Numbered from the stretch's first letter, positions 17,706-26,856 are shown. The stretch is DNA of 64,000 nt from Haloterrigena turkmenica DSM 5511 (GCF_000025325.1 NC_013743.1:806001-870000); one strand, 5' to 3'. Notes: a model not told the origin generated them from the sequence alone. Program-made: numbers and translations.

Positions 17706-18998
17706 CTACGACCCGGTCTTCTCGACGTGGTACCAGCTCCCGTCCCAGCTCAGTCCGTACTCGAGGAACGAGCGGAGCGTGAGGACCCCGAACGCGGGGT
17801 AGCAAAGCGGCGCGAGGGCGACGCTCCAGACGAGCCCGTCGATGCGGCCGTCGCGCCGGTCGCGCCAGGCGACGAGCCCGATGGTGGCGACGAGGGCCGC
17901 CGACGGGAGCAGGACGGCCGACTCGACGTCGAGGACGAGCAGGAGCAGGAGCTTCGAGACCAGCGCGAGGGTAAAGAGGCTGCCGAGCAGGCTCGAGCAC
18001 ATCCGGCCGATCGAGATCGCGCCGCGGCGGCCGACCCGGCCGCGCAGGAGGTCGACGAGGGTGGCGTGGAGCACCTCGACCTGGCCGACGCGCCACCGCT
18101 TGCGCTGGCCCCAGAGATCGGCCCAGGTGTGGGGGGCCTCCATCGTGTTCGTACACTGGCGGGCCTGTTTGACGTCGAGCCCCTCGCGGTAGCAGGCGTG
18201 GGCGAAGTCCAGATCCTCGGTGAGCATGTCGTCGTAGCCGCCGACGCGCTCGTGGGCTTCACGGGTGAACGCGGTCGAGGAACTGCGACAGTTCGTGAAG
18301 CCGGCCAGTTCGACCAGCTTGTAGCTGGCGTGGAAGACGATGCGCTCGCAGTAGGCGACCGTTTCGACGACGCCGGTCGGCCGCGGGACGCGCCGCCCCT
18401 GGAAGACGTCCATGCCGGCCTCGAGTTCGCCCATCGCTGTCGGGAGGAACTCGGGAGCGATCCGCTCGTCGGCATCGAAGACCGCGAAGCGGTCGGTGTC
18501 GCTCTCGCTGACAGCGTAATTGATCGCCCCCGCCTTCGATCCCGGTTCGCCGTTTACCAGACACGTCACGCGGTCGTACTCGACCGCGAGTTCCCGGGCC
18601 CGCTCGAGGGTCGCCTCGTCGTTGGGTTCGGCGACGATCGCGATCTCGAGGTTCTCGTAGGCGCTCTCACAGAGGCTCTCGACGCTTTCGTCCATCACCG
18701 CGTGGTCGCGGTAGACCGGGACGATCGCCGTGAGTTTCGGGCCGTCGGTCATCTTCTCGAGATCGTCTCGCGAAGACCAGACCTCGCGGACCAGCAGTAG
18801 ACCGGTCAGTCCGACGAAGAACGTGAAGACCGCGGCGGCCGACAGCGCCTCGAGGAAGACGAAGCGGACGGTGACCGCCAGCAGGTCGATCGTAATCGAC
18901 TGGACGTCCGTTGCGTCGACGAACCCGAAGACGAACAGCGCGAGGACGCCGCTACCGGTGCCGACGTATTCGACGAACCGCGACGCGGACGGGAGCAT
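17706..18998 (-). CDS. membrane family-2 glycosyltransferase (processive type)
   Basis: The 430-residue integral membrane enzyme has two N-terminal helices, a cytosolic GT-A domain from LTAIVPVYRDHA to about residue 310, and three or four C-terminal helices. Catalytic motifs are clear: DADE (DxD metal site), TEDLD (base) and QRKRW (the QxxRW of processive beta-glycosyltransferases such as cellulose or hyaluronan synthases). The product polysaccharide cannot be predicted. It is a single gene, divergent from mfnA, with their starts about 150 bases apart. Confidence 0.9.
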   Translation of the reverse strand: MLPSASRFVEYVGTGSGVLALFVFGFVDATDVQSITIDLLAVTVRFVFLEALSAAAVFTFFVGLTGLLLVREVWSSRDDLEKMTDGPKLTAIVPVYRDHAVMDESVESLCESAYENLEIAIVAEPNDEATLERARELAVEYDRVTCLVNGEPGSKAGAINYAVSESDTDRFAVFDADERIAPEFLPTAMGELEAGMDVFQGRRVPRPTGVVETVAYCERIVFHASYKLVELAGFTNCRSSSTAFTREAHERVGGYDDMLTEDLDFAHACYREGLDVKQARQCTNTMEAPHTWADLWGQRKRWRVGQVEVLHATLVDLLRGRVGRRGAISIGRMCSSLLGSLFTLALVSKLLLLLVLDVESAVLLPSAALVATIGLVAWRDRRDGRIDGLVWSVALAPLCYPAFGVLTLRSFLEYGLSWDGSWYHVEKTGS

Positions 18999-19152
18999 TT
19001 GCGGGCTCTTTCGGCTGACGCGGTATCAATATTTCTTCGGCCCGTGGACTCCCTCGAGGTCACGTCCGCCGGGAACCGATTTCGGCGGAATCTGATCGCG
19101 GACAGGACCGTTAAGCGCAACGTCTAAACGGGTGAACGTACTTGTGCGTGAT

Positions 19153-20238
19153 ATGCAATCCGAGCCGCAAGCGTTCGACCGGGTGCTGTCGTCGATGTGT
19201 ACGGAGCCCCACCCGGTAGCGCGCGACGCGGCCGAACGGTTCCTCGCGACCAACCCCGGCGATCCGGGGACGTATCCGTCTGTTTCGGCCCTCGAGGAGG
19301 AGGCGATCGCGATGCTGGGTTCGATCGCCGGCCTCGAGGAGCCGACCGGCTACATCGCCAGCGGCGGGACGGAAGCGAACATTCAGGCCGTCCGCATCGC
19401 CCGTGACCGCGCCGAGAGCCAGCGTCCGAACGTGGTCATGCCCGAGTCGGCCCACTTCAGTTTCCAGAAGGCCGCGGACATCCTCGGCGTCGAACTGCGC
19501 ATCGTCCCGACGGACGACAACTTCCGGGCCGACCTCGAGGCCGTCCGCGCCTCGGTCGACGAGGCGACCGCGCTGGTCATCGGCGTCGCGGGGACGACCG
19601 AGTACGGCCGCGTCGATCCGATTCCGGAACTCGGCGAGATCGCCCGGTCGGTCGGCGCCATGCTCCACGTCGACGCCGCGTGGGGTGGCTTCGTGCTGCC
19701 CTTTACCGACTACGAGTGGAACTTCGAGCACGCTCCGGTCGACACGATGGCGATCGATCCCCACAAGATGGGCCAGGCCGCGGTGCCCGCGGGCGGGCTG
19801 CTCGCCCGCTCCGACGACCTGCTGAACGAACTCGCCGTCGACACTCCCTACCTCGAGTCGACCTCGCAGGCGACGCTAACCGGGACGCGGTCGGGCGCCG
19901 GCGTCGCCAGCGCCGTGGCGGCGATGGAGGAGCTGTGGCCCGAGGGCTACAAGCGCCAGTACGTCCGCTCGCAGAACAACGCCAAGTGGCTCGCCGACGC
20001 CCTCGAGAAACGCGGCTACGACGTCGTCGATCCGACGCTGCCGCTGGTCGCGGCCGACGTGCCCCGATCGACGTTCGACGCGCTGCGCGCGAAGGGCTGG
20101 CGGATTTCCCGGACCGCTACTGGGGAGCTTCGGATCGTCTGTATGCCCCACGTGACGCGGGAGATGCTCGCGTCCTTCATCGGCGATCTGGATCGACTCG
20201 AGGTGCGCGCGAGCGTGCCCGTGGCGAGTGACGATTAA
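19153..20238 (+). CDS. mfnA: tyrosine/aspartate decarboxylase MfnA
   Basis: PLP-dependent group II decarboxylase of 361 residues. In archaea MfnA acts on tyrosine for methanofuran or on aspartate to give beta-alanine for CoA; with no methanogenesis in haloarchaea the aspartate role is more likely (inference). Motifs: [14 protein letters not shown], His101 stacking on PLP ([10 protein letters not shown]), VDAAWGGF with Asp174, and the PLP Lys205 in [12 protein letters not shown] 19153 (MQSEPQ) is chosen as in relatives; an upstream ATG at 19132 adds seven residues. Confidence 0.9.
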   Translation: MQSEPQAFDRVLSSMCTEPHPVARDAAERFLATNPGDPGTYPSVSALEEEAIAMLGSIAGLEEPTGYIASGGTEANIQAVRIARDRAESQRPNVVMPESAHFSFQKAADILGVELRIVPTDDNFRADLEAVRASVDEATALVIGVAGTTEYGRVDPIPELGEIARSVGAMLHVDAAWGGFVLPFTDYEWNFEHAPVDTMAIDPHKMGQAAVPAGGLLARSDDLLNELAVDTPYLESTSQATLTGTRSGAGVASAVAAMEELWPEGYKRQYVRSQNNAKWLADALEKRGYDVVDPTLPLVAADVPRSTFDALRAKGWRISRTATGELRIVCMPHVTREMLASFIGDLDRLEVRASVPVASDD

Positions 20239-20410
20239 AATCGGGTTCGCGAGCCGCTTTTCTCGGTCAAGTTGCTGTCGTGGAGTTATCCCAATAGACA
20301 GTAGCACGGTTTCGGTATTCGGAACTGTCCCCGCGACTCGTGTTCAGTAGAGGGCGTTACTCAGCGCACCCCCACGAAACGTTTTCCGTGGTAAATTCCT
20401 TAGCATAGGT

Positions 20411-20632
20411 ATGTCTACGACCGTTGCAACACCTGACGCAGAGGAGACGTGTACGTACTGTGAGTCACGTATCTCCGACCATGACCCTCTCTGTGTCCGC
20501 GACTGTAACGACGACTGTGGGTCACCCCTGTACTTCTGTAATTTCGCATGTCTCTCGGCGTATATCGACGAGAACGGCCTTACCACCGGTGATGCGTGCG
20601 AGTGGAATCCCGACGAAAACGGCTGTTGCTAA
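20411..20632 (+). CDS. small Cys-rich zinc protein (DUF7576-like)
   Basis: The 73-residue haloarchaeal protein has many cysteines: CTYCESRI, CVRDC, DDCG, YFCNFACL and a terminal GCC. Pattern and length match the small DUF7576-type zinc-binding family. Function unknown. Codon use and the compact, conserved-looking sequence support a real gene. It is monocistronic, with about 170 bases of upstream space after mfnA. Confidence 0.8.
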   Translation: MSTTVATPDAEETCTYCESRISDHDPLCVRDCNDDCGSPLYFCNFACLSAYIDENGLTTGDACEWNPDENGCC

Positions 20633-20760
20633 TCGGCGACAGCGGTCGGTTCGCGTATGTAGTTGCCGAATCGAGCGTTTTCAGTTCCAGTTCCATTCTG
20701 GGTAACGAAGCACACTACTAACTACCGATATACTCGAACGTGCTGCTCGCACTGGCAACG

Positions 20761-20863
20761 GGGGTCGCCACACCCTCCCCAGCCGACTCGCTCACTCATC
20801 CCTCGCGTGACGTCGCGTCGCGGCTCGCTGTTCACTCGCCGCGACACAGCACGCGCCACCGCA
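20761..20863 (+). repeat. dispersed non-coding repeat, copy 1
   Basis: Begins GGGGTCGCCACACCCTCCCC and ends CACGCGCCACCGC. It shares its blocks, in order, with the copies at 23541-23655 (inverted) and 23736-23862. Shared blocks are ACCCTCCCCAGCCGA, CTCACTCATCCCTCGC, a cGCGGCTCGCTGTTCACTCgCCGCG stem and CAGCACGCGCCACC. It lies upstream of metG with no coding frame. Confidence 0.75.
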
Positions 20864-20922
20864 TGGAATCGACAGTGACGAGCGATCGGTAGCTGTTTGC
20901 CGCGTCGCTGCGAGCCTCGCGT

Positions 20923-21291
20923 ATGGCGCTGGCACTGGATCGCATCGACGCCGTCTCGATCGTCGGCTTCCTCGCGCTGGCCGCGGTATCGGCGGCGGCC
21001 CTCGAGGGCGTCGTCGTGGCGGCCGTCGGCGGCGGCTTCGCGCTCTCGCTGTCGACGTGGCGACTGTACGGCGGACGACCGTGGGAGGCGCTGGCGTGGC
21101 TGGCGTGGGTCGGCGCGGCGGTCGCGGTCGTGATCGCTCCCGGGACGACGGGATTCGTCGCGTTCCTCGCGCTGGTGGTCGTCGGCCTCGGACTGTTGTT
21201 CGGTGGTCGATTGGGACTGTTGCCGGCGATCTGGGACCGCGACGGGGCGGCGGTAGGCGACGAGTCGGTCGACGGTCCGGGGCCACGGTAG
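20923..21291 (+). CDS. small membrane protein upstream of metG
   Basis: The 122-residue protein has about four hydrophobic segments (SIVGFLALAAVSAAALEG, VVVAAVGGGFALSLS, ALAWLAWVGAAVAVVIA, FVAFLALVVVGLGLLFGG) and a short acidic tail. No named family recognised. It ends 62 bases before metG on the same strand, so co-transcription is possible but unproven. Confidence 0.7.
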   Translation: MALALDRIDAVSIVGFLALAAVSAAALEGVVVAAVGGGFALSLSTWRLYGGRPWEALAWLAWVGAAVAVVIAPGTTGFVAFLALVVVGLGLLFGGRLGLLPAIWDRDGAAVGDESVDGPGPR

Positions 21292-21353
21292 GAGGGCGCC
21301 ACCGTCGATCGAAAACCGGCGGGTTTTACGCCCGGCACCGCCTCGTGATGCAT

Positions 21354-23465
21354 ATGAGCACCGACGAGTTTCCAACGGACCAGCCTGCGGTCGTGACCTG
21401 CGGGTTGCCCTACGCCAACGGCGACCTGCACATCGGTCACCTACGCGGGTACATCGGCGCGGACGCCTTTAGCCGTGCCCTCGAGACGCTCGGACAGGAG
21501 ACGGCCTACGTCTGCGGCTCGGACATGCACGGCACGCCGGTCGCCGTCAACGCCGAGCAGCAGGGCGTCGATCCCGAGGACTTCGCGCTCGACTGGCACG
21601 AGCAGTACGAGGAGACGTTCCCGCAGTTCAACGTCGAGTTCGACAACTACGGCCACACCCACGACGAGACGAACACCGAACTGACCCAGGAGATCGTCCG
21701 AACGCTGGACGAGGAGGGGTACATCTACGAGAAGGAGATTCAGGTCGCCTACGACCCCGACGCCGACCAGTACCTCCCCGACCGCTACGTCGAGGGCACC
21801 TGCCCCTACTGCGGCGAGAAGGCCCGCGGCGACGAGTGCGACGAGGGCTGTCAGCGCCACCTAGAGCCCGGCGAGGTCGAGGACCCGACGAGCACGATCA
21901 CGGGCAACCCCGCGGAGTACCGCGAGCGCACCCACAAGTTCTTCGAGGTCTCGGAGTTCGCCGACTTCCTGACGGAGTTCTTGGACGGCCTCGAGGGCAC
22001 CTCCAACGCGCGCAACCAGCCCCGGCAGTGGATCGAAGACGGCCTGCAGGACTGGTGTATCACGCGGGACATGGACTGGGGGATTGACTACCCGACCGCC
22101 GAGGGTGAAGACGAGAGCGAGCTCGTCCTCTACGTCTGGGTCGACGCGCCGATCGAGTACGTCGCCTCCACGAAGCAGTACTCCGAGCGCGTCGGCACCG
22201 ACGAGTTCGACTGGGAGCAGGTCTGGAAGGGCGACGGCGAGATCATGCATATCATCGGGCGGGACATCATCCAGCACCACACCATCTTCTGGCCGGCGAT
22301 GCTCGAGGGTGTCGGCTACAACAAGCCCCGCGGCATCGCCGCGACCGGCTTCATCACGATCAACGGGAAGGGGCTGTCGACCAGTCGCAACCGCGCGATC
22401 TGGGCGAAGGAGTACTTGGACGAAGGGTTCCACCCCGACCTGCTGCGGTACTATCTGACCACGACGGGCGGCCTCCAGCAGGACGTCGACTTCTCGTGGG
22501 ACGCCTTCCAGGAGAAGGTCAACGGCGAGTTAGTGGGCACGGTCGGTAACTTCTGGTACCGCTCGCTGCTCTTCGCCTACCGCAACTACGAGGGCACTCC
22601 CGAGACGGACGTCTCCGAGGAAGTCCGGGAACGCATCGAGGGCGCCATCGGCGACGCCCGCGAGAGCGTCAACGACTACGACCTGCGTGGAATCGGGGGG
22701 GCCGCCACCGAACTGGCCCAGTTCGGCAACGAATACATCCAGCGCAACGAGCCCTGGAAGCTCACCGACGACGAGCCCGAGAAGGCGGCGCAGGTCATCC
22801 GCGACTGCGTCCAGATCGCCAAGGCCGTCGGCGTCCTCATCGAGCCGATCGCGCCCGACAAGGCCCAGAATCTCTGGGAACAGCTCGGCGAGGACGGCGC
22901 GGTCGCCGACGCCCACCTCGAGGACGCCCTCGAGGCCCCGCCGCGGAACTTCGACGAACCCGGCGAGCTCTTCGCGAAGATCGAGGACGACCGCGTCGAG
23001 GAGTTGAACGAGAAACTCGAGGAGCGCGTCGCCGCCGCAGGCGACGATGACGGCGAGGACGCGGACGAGGAAACCGAAAGCGACGACACCGCCGCGGACG
23101 AATCTGACTCCATGGCAGACACCGACGATCTCGAGGCGCTCGCCGACGAGCGCATCGGCTTCGAGGACTTCCAGGACCTGGACATCCGCGTCGGCCGGAT
23201 CGAATCCGCCGAAGGCATCGAGGGCGCCGACGACCTCGCGCGACTCGAGGTCGACATCGGCTTCGAGACCCGACAGGTCGTCGCGGGAATCAAGCAACTG
23301 CACGACCTCGAGGAACTCCCCGGCGAGAAGTGCATCCTGCTTGCGAACATGGAGAAAGCCGAACTGTTCGGCGTCGAGTCCAACGGGATGATCCTCGCCG
23401 CGGGCGAGGAGGCCGACCTGCTGACGACCCACGGCGACGCCGAAGTCGGCGAGAAGGTTCGCTAA
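21354..23465 (+). CDS. metG: methionyl-tRNA synthetase with C-terminal tRNA-binding domain
   Basis: Charges tRNA-Met with methionine. The 703-residue protein is a class I synthetase with HIGH at 26-29 (ANGDLHIGHLRG), a zinc knuckle (CPYCGEKARGDECDEGCQ), a KMSKS-equivalent NGKGLSTSRNR, an anticodon-binding helical domain, and an acidic linker. An EMAPII/Trbp111-like OB fold of about 105 residues follows (DIRVGRIESAEGIEG to the end). ATG 21354 (MSTDEF) or 21348 (MHMSTDEF) are both possible. An internal ATG at 23112 begins the OB-fold module. Confidence 0.95.
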   Translation: MSTDEFPTDQPAVVTCGLPYANGDLHIGHLRGYIGADAFSRALETLGQETAYVCGSDMHGTPVAVNAEQQGVDPEDFALDWHEQYEETFPQFNVEFDNYGHTHDETNTELTQEIVRTLDEEGYIYEKEIQVAYDPDADQYLPDRYVEGTCPYCGEKARGDECDEGCQRHLEPGEVEDPTSTITGNPAEYRERTHKFFEVSEFADFLTEFLDGLEGTSNARNQPRQWIEDGLQDWCITRDMDWGIDYPTAEGEDESELVLYVWVDAPIEYVASTKQYSERVGTDEFDWEQVWKGDGEIMHIIGRDIIQHHTIFWPAMLEGVGYNKPRGIAATGFITINGKGLSTSRNRAIWAKEYLDEGFHPDLLRYYLTTTGGLQQDVDFSWDAFQEKVNGELVGTVGNFWYRSLLFAYRNYEGTPETDVSEEVRERIEGAIGDARESVNDYDLRGIGGAATELAQFGNEYIQRNEPWKLTDDEPEKAAQVIRDCVQIAKAVGVLIEPIAPDKAQNLWEQLGEDGAVADAHLEDALEAPPRNFDEPGELFAKIEDDRVEELNEKLEERVAAAGDDDGEDADEETESDDTAADESDSMADTDDLEALADERIGFEDFQDLDIRVGRIESAEGIEGADDLARLEVDIGFETRQVVAGIKQLHDLEELPGEKCILLANMEKAELFGVESNGMILAAGEEADLLTTHGDAEVGEKVR

Positions 23466-23540
23466 CGCGGTCGATTGGACTCATTTCCGTTTTTCGGCTC
23501 GTTCGAACGATCTCGATTCGCTCGCTGTCGATTCGATCTG

Positions 23541-23655
23541 CGGTGGCGCACGCTGGGCCGCGGTGAACTACGGTGAACCGCGGCCCGAAGCCGTGCGAGG
23601 GATGAGTGAGAGAGCACAGCGATCGAACGAATCGGCTGGGGAGGGTGTGGCAACC
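23541..23655 (-). repeat. dispersed non-coding repeat, copy 2 (inverted)
   Basis: Read on the minus strand it runs GGTTGCCACACCCTCCCC, AGCCGATTCG, CACTCATCCCTCGCACGGC, GGGCCGCGGTTCACCGTAGT, CACCGCGGCCCAGCGTGCG and CCACCG. These are the same ordered blocks as copy 1, and an internal stem (CCGCGGTTCACC...CCGCGG) is preserved. Confidence 0.75.
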
Positions 23656-23735
23656 CCTAGCCGCCAGGATGAACAGAACACTTCCGTTTCTGACGTTGTC
23701 GATAGTGACTCCGTTCATTCCACTCCGTCCTCGCG

Positions 23736-23862
23736 TGGCAACTGGAACTTCCACGTTCTCCCCAGCCGATTCGCTCACTCACTTCGTTCGCTCATCCCTT
23801 GCACGACGTTGGACCGCGGTTCGCTATTCACTCACCGCGGCCCAGCGCGCGCCACTGCACGT
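23736..23862 (+). repeat. dispersed non-coding repeat, copy 3
   Basis: Contains TTCTCCCCAGCCGATTCGCT, CTCATCCCTTGCACGACG, ACCGCGGTTCGCTATTCACT, CACCGCGGCCCAGCG and CGCGCCACTGCACG in the same order as copies 1 and 2, with a short extra CACTTCGTTCGCT insertion. Copies 2 and 3 together form a large imperfect inverted repeat. Confidence 0.7.
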
Positions 23863-24011
23863 TGGGTCGGCGGCTCGAGTGAGACGTCACTCGACAACGG
23901 AGTCCGCCGGATAACCGATTTCGTCACAGTCGAGAACGAGGGTGGTGCACGGAGTGACGATCGATCGCTCAAGCGAACCAGAGAGCGAGACGACACGCGA
24001 TCCGAAGCCGT

Positions 24012-24701
24012 TCAGAGAACCGTCTCGAGGCCCTCGAGCGACGAGAGTTCGTAGGTCGGTTCGTGTTCGCGCGCGCCGCGATCACCGCTGGAATCGTCGT
24101 GGCCGGGATCAACCCAGGCGGAGTCCAGCCCCATCGCGTTCGCGCCGGCGACGTCGGCACGGATCGAGTCGCCGACGTGGATCGCCGCGTCCGGAGCCAC
24201 GTCGAGTTCCTCGAGGGCGTACTCGAAGGGAGCCGCGTCGGGTTTCGGGAAGATCCCCGCGCTCGGCTCGGTGAAGACGCTGACGTCGAAGGCGTCGGCG
24301 ATGCCCAGCGCCTCGAGTTTTTGCGTCTGGGTCGGCCGGCCGCCGTTGGTGATCAGCCCGACCGGCCCGAGGTCGCGGGCGCGCTCGAGGGCGGCCTCCG
24401 CTCCGGGACGGAACCTGACGGCGGTCGGGTCCTGCGTCTCGAGGTACGCCCCGGCCAGTCTCGGCGCGACCGCGGGGTCGACGTCGGCCCGACCCGCGAC
24501 CTCGGCGAAGAGATTCTCGTAGAACTCGCGATCCGTTTCGGCCGTCGGGAGCGCGGGCACGGCCGATCGCAGGTCCGCCGGCGTGCAAAAGGGGTCGATG
24601 CCGGCCCGCTTAAACGCCGTCTCGAGCACCGTCGCGGCGTCCCGAGTCGGCTCGCAGAGGGTGCTGTCGAGATCGAAACAGATCGCGTCGTACGCAGCCA
24701 T
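24012..24701 (-). CDS. HAD-superfamily hydrolase
   Basis: Phosphatase-like protein of 229 residues. HAD motif I is CFDLDSTLCEP with the nucleophile Asp, motif II LITNGGRPTQTQK, motif III Lys in FPKPDAAPF, and motif IV HVGDSIRADVAGANA. The helical cap inserted after motif I places it in subclass I (2-phosphoglycolate phosphatase or haloacid dehalogenase-like). Substrate unknown. It is a single gene after the repeat-rich gap. Confidence 0.88.
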   Translation of the reverse strand: MAAYDAICFDLDSTLCEPTRDAATVLETAFKRAGIDPFCTPADLRSAVPALPTAETDREFYENLFAEVAGRADVDPAVAPRLAGAYLETQDPTAVRFRPGAEAALERARDLGPVGLITNGGRPTQTQKLEALGIADAFDVSVFTEPSAGIFPKPDAAPFEYALEELDVAPDAAIHVGDSIRADVAGANAMGLDSAWVDPGHDDSSGDRGAREHEPTYELSSLEGLETVL

Positions 24702-24844
24702 CTACTACGCGTAGGGCCGTGTTCGTTCTCAAGGTTTCGATAGTGTGAGATTCTCTTTCACACAATGGTTGGAGCTCGCGGATCGACGTTCAATCGCTCG
24801 ACGGTTTCCGTAGCCGTTATTTTCACCGCAGCACCTGTCGGTGT

Positions 24845-25687
24845 ATGGACGTCCTCAAACGAGTGCACATCGTGCCGCTCGGGTACGAGTACGAGCGGAT
24901 CCTCGAGCCGATCCGGAACCAACGGGCCGACCTGGTCTACCTGCTCGAGGACGACGGCACCGACGCGGGGGCGCGGACCAGGCGGGCCGACTACCACGAT
25001 GACCTCCGGGCCGAACTCGAGTCGGCCGTGCCCGAGGTCAGGACTCGAGCGTGCGACCTGACGGACGTCTACGCCGTCCTCGGAATCGTGACGACTCTCG
25101 CGGCGAAACACGCGAACGACGACGTCTCGGTCAACGTCTCCGGCGCAGGGACGATCCCCGCCATCGGCGCGACGATGGCGTGTATGGACGTCTCGACGGA
25201 CGCTCGCGCCTACTACGTCGAGCCCGACGACTACGATCACGACGGCCAGCAGGAGCCGATCTCGGAGGGCGTCGCCGAGATCGAACAGCTCCCGGCGTAT
25301 CCGATCGACTCGCCGACGCCCGACCAGATCGCGATCATGGGATTCCTGGCGAATCCGTCCGACTGGGAGGCGTATCACGACGCGCGGACGACGCCGCCGA
25401 AGAAGAAGGACCTCATCGAGTACGCTCGCGATCGGAACCTCTCCTTCATGGCCGACCGACGGTCGCCCGAGGACCGCGGCGGCGAGGACAAGGGCGCCTT
25501 CCGGGTCCTCGATACGCACGTGCTCGAGCCGCTCGAGAACGACGGCTACGTTACGGTCGAATCGGTCGGCCGGCGTCGCGTCGTCGAACTCACCGAGCAG
25601 GGAGAGAACGCCTACCGGGCGTTCAAGCACAAACTCGCGGCCGTCGACGGCGTCGAGTACGAGTACGAATCCGAGACTCGAGGCTGA
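24845..25687 (+). CDS. HFX_2341-family transcriptional regulator (DUF6293)
   Basis: The 280-residue protein begins MDVLKRVHIVPLGYEYERI. It has an N-terminal CARF-like Rossmann domain (NVSGAGTIPAIGATMACMD, a nucleotide-loop-like segment) and a C-terminal winged-helix region (VLDTHVLEPLENDGYVTVE, then RRVVELTEQGENAYRAF). This matches the HFX_2341/DUF6293 family. A ligand-sensing regulator is inferred; no CRISPR genes are nearby. Confidence 0.85.
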   Translation: MDVLKRVHIVPLGYEYERILEPIRNQRADLVYLLEDDGTDAGARTRRADYHDDLRAELESAVPEVRTRACDLTDVYAVLGIVTTLAAKHANDDVSVNVSGAGTIPAIGATMACMDVSTDARAYYVEPDDYDHDGQQEPISEGVAEIEQLPAYPIDSPTPDQIAIMGFLANPSDWEAYHDARTTPPKKKDLIEYARDRNLSFMADRRSPEDRGGEDKGAFRVLDTHVLEPLENDGYVTVESVGRRRVVELTEQGENAYRAFKHKLAAVDGVEYEYESETRG

Positions 25688-25715
25688 GCGACCGCGGTAC
25701 CCGACGGTCCGATGA

Positions 25716-25787
25716 CGAGTGGAGGGCCGAAGCAGCGGAGGGGCCGGCGCGTCACTGCCGGCGTGTCGGCGAGTGGAGGGCCGAAGC
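25716..25787. repeat. perfect 18-base direct repeat, two copies
   Basis: CGAGTGGAGGGCCGAAGC occurs at 25716-25733 and 25770-25787, 54 bases apart, in the gap between the DUF6293 gene and the convergent gene at 25874. The intervening sequence is a GC-rich GGGCCGGCGC...GCCGGC palindrome. Confidence 0.7.
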
Positions 25788-25873
25788 GTCGGGGACCGGA
25801 CCGATTGGGCGGCGCGGAAGCCGACATGAAGGGGGGAGGCTGGCACGACGGGGAGACGACCGCCAGCGGCGAC

Positions 25874-26491
25874 CTACTCGTCGGCGACCAGCGCGGCTAG
25901 CTTCGTCCCCAGTCGGGCGCATTCGAGGTCGGCCTCGAGTCGCTCGACGTGGGCGCGGAGGCTCGCCTCGTCGAGTCCGCCCGCCGTGTCGCCGTCTCCC
26001 TCGCGGTCGTCGAGACAGACGGGACCGTCGACCGCTCGAGCGAGCAGGAACGGGGCAGCGGCGGCGAGATACGACCCGGGCAGGTCGGGGCCAGCGACAG
26101 TTCCGCGCTCGGCGGCGGCCAGCAGCTCGCGGGCGACGATCAACCGCCGCCGCACCGACGCGGTCTCCGACTCCGGCGCCGGCGAGCCGAGATGGCGCGA
26201 CAGCTCCGATTCGGCCGCGACGACATCATCGGGGTCGACGTCGAAGGCGGCCGCGAGCTCTTCGCGGTCGACCGTCGGGCGTCGGCTCCGCCGGGTCGCG
26301 AGTCGAACGGCCCCCAGCACGGCGGCGGTGTGGCCGTGCTGGATGGCCGCTCGCTCGCCGGCGTGATCGAACGCTGCACGGGCGACGTCGGCGACCGCGT
26401 CGACCTCGAGTCGACGAACCGCCTCGTCGATCGTCAGGTCGTCGTTCGCGATCCCGGAACCGTCTCCCGCGGGGGACTGTCGCTGACCCAT
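25874..26491 (-). CDS. uncharacterised haloarchaeal helical protein
   Basis: Not recognised. The 205-residue, Ala/Glu/Asp/Arg-rich, predicted all-helical protein begins MGQRQSPAGDGSG. A central segment (DEAVRRLEVDAVADVARAAF, then RRPTVDREELAAAFDVDPDDVVAAE) looks like a cyclin/TFB-like or HTH-type helical repeat, but the match is too weak to name. The start at 26491 is preferred over 26497 because a TATA-like box (AGATAATGTATG, 26511-26522) sits about 26 bases upstream. A dense repeat array lies just upstream of that. Confidence 0.55.
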   Translation of the reverse strand: MGQRQSPAGDGSGIANDDLTIDEAVRRLEVDAVADVARAAFDHAGERAAIQHGHTAAVLGAVRLATRRSRRPTVDREELAAAFDVDPDDVVAAESELSRHLGSPAPESETASVRRRLIVARELLAAAERGTVAGPDLPGSYLAAAAPFLLARAVDGPVCLDDREGDGDTAGGLDEASLRAHVERLEADLECARLGTKLAALVADE

Positions 26492-26528
26492 ATGCATGTC
26501 ATCTCGACGTCATACATTATCTACTTCT

Positions 26529-26602
26529 GAGAAAGTATCGGTACTATCGTTACTTTCGATACTATCGATATAATCAGTATTACCGATACAATCGGTACTT
26601 CG
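26529..26602. repeat. A/T-rich array of short TACYGAT/ATCGRTA repeats
   Basis: Within this short stretch the words ATCGGTA, ACTATCG, TTTCGATA, CTATCGATA, TTACCGATA and ATCGGTAC recur in direct and inverted orientation, unlike the GC-rich surroundings. It sits immediately upstream of the minus-strand gene at 26491, beyond its TATA-like box, and about 255 bases from the plus-strand dehydroquinate synthase. A multi-site operator is plausible but unproven. Confidence 0.5.
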
Positions 26603-26856
26603 AACAGCGTTCTGGCGGGCCACGGACCGCACTGACCGCCACTCGGCTATACCGTCTCTCGGTCCCACACCGCCGCTCGAGTCGTTCTCGATCGAAGACG
26701 GCGACTCGCCGGCGAAGACGACACTCGCCACCGAAGACGGGACGACTCGACGGCGTCGAACGGTCGTCTCTCCGACAACCGGCAGCGCTCACGGACGGGT
26801 CCGCCCGCCCTGCGGCATTCGCCACGTTCAAGCCGGTCCCCTTCGAGGGTCGAGAT

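Larger units (their letters stand above)
23466..24011. other. 546-base gap carrying two copies of the metG-flanking repeat
   Basis: No credible gene. It holds repeat copies 2 and 3 in opposite orientation, separated by about 80 bases. Several open frames exist here but all are built from the repeat and its Ser/Arg/Pro-rich translation. Confidence 0.65.

Noticed and set aside
23563-24054. 163-residue frame after metG
   Set aside because: Made of the dispersed repeat copies 2 and 3 in Ser/Arg-rich translation; not a protein.
24845-25687. CARF-like regulator as sign of a CRISPR-type defence locus
   Set aside because: The DUF6293 fold alone is common in haloarchaeal regulators, and no cas or effector gene is nearby.
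26529-26602. Short repeats considered as CRISPR
   Set aside because: Units are about 8-11 bases, irregular and partly inverted, with no spacer pattern and no cas genes in the window.
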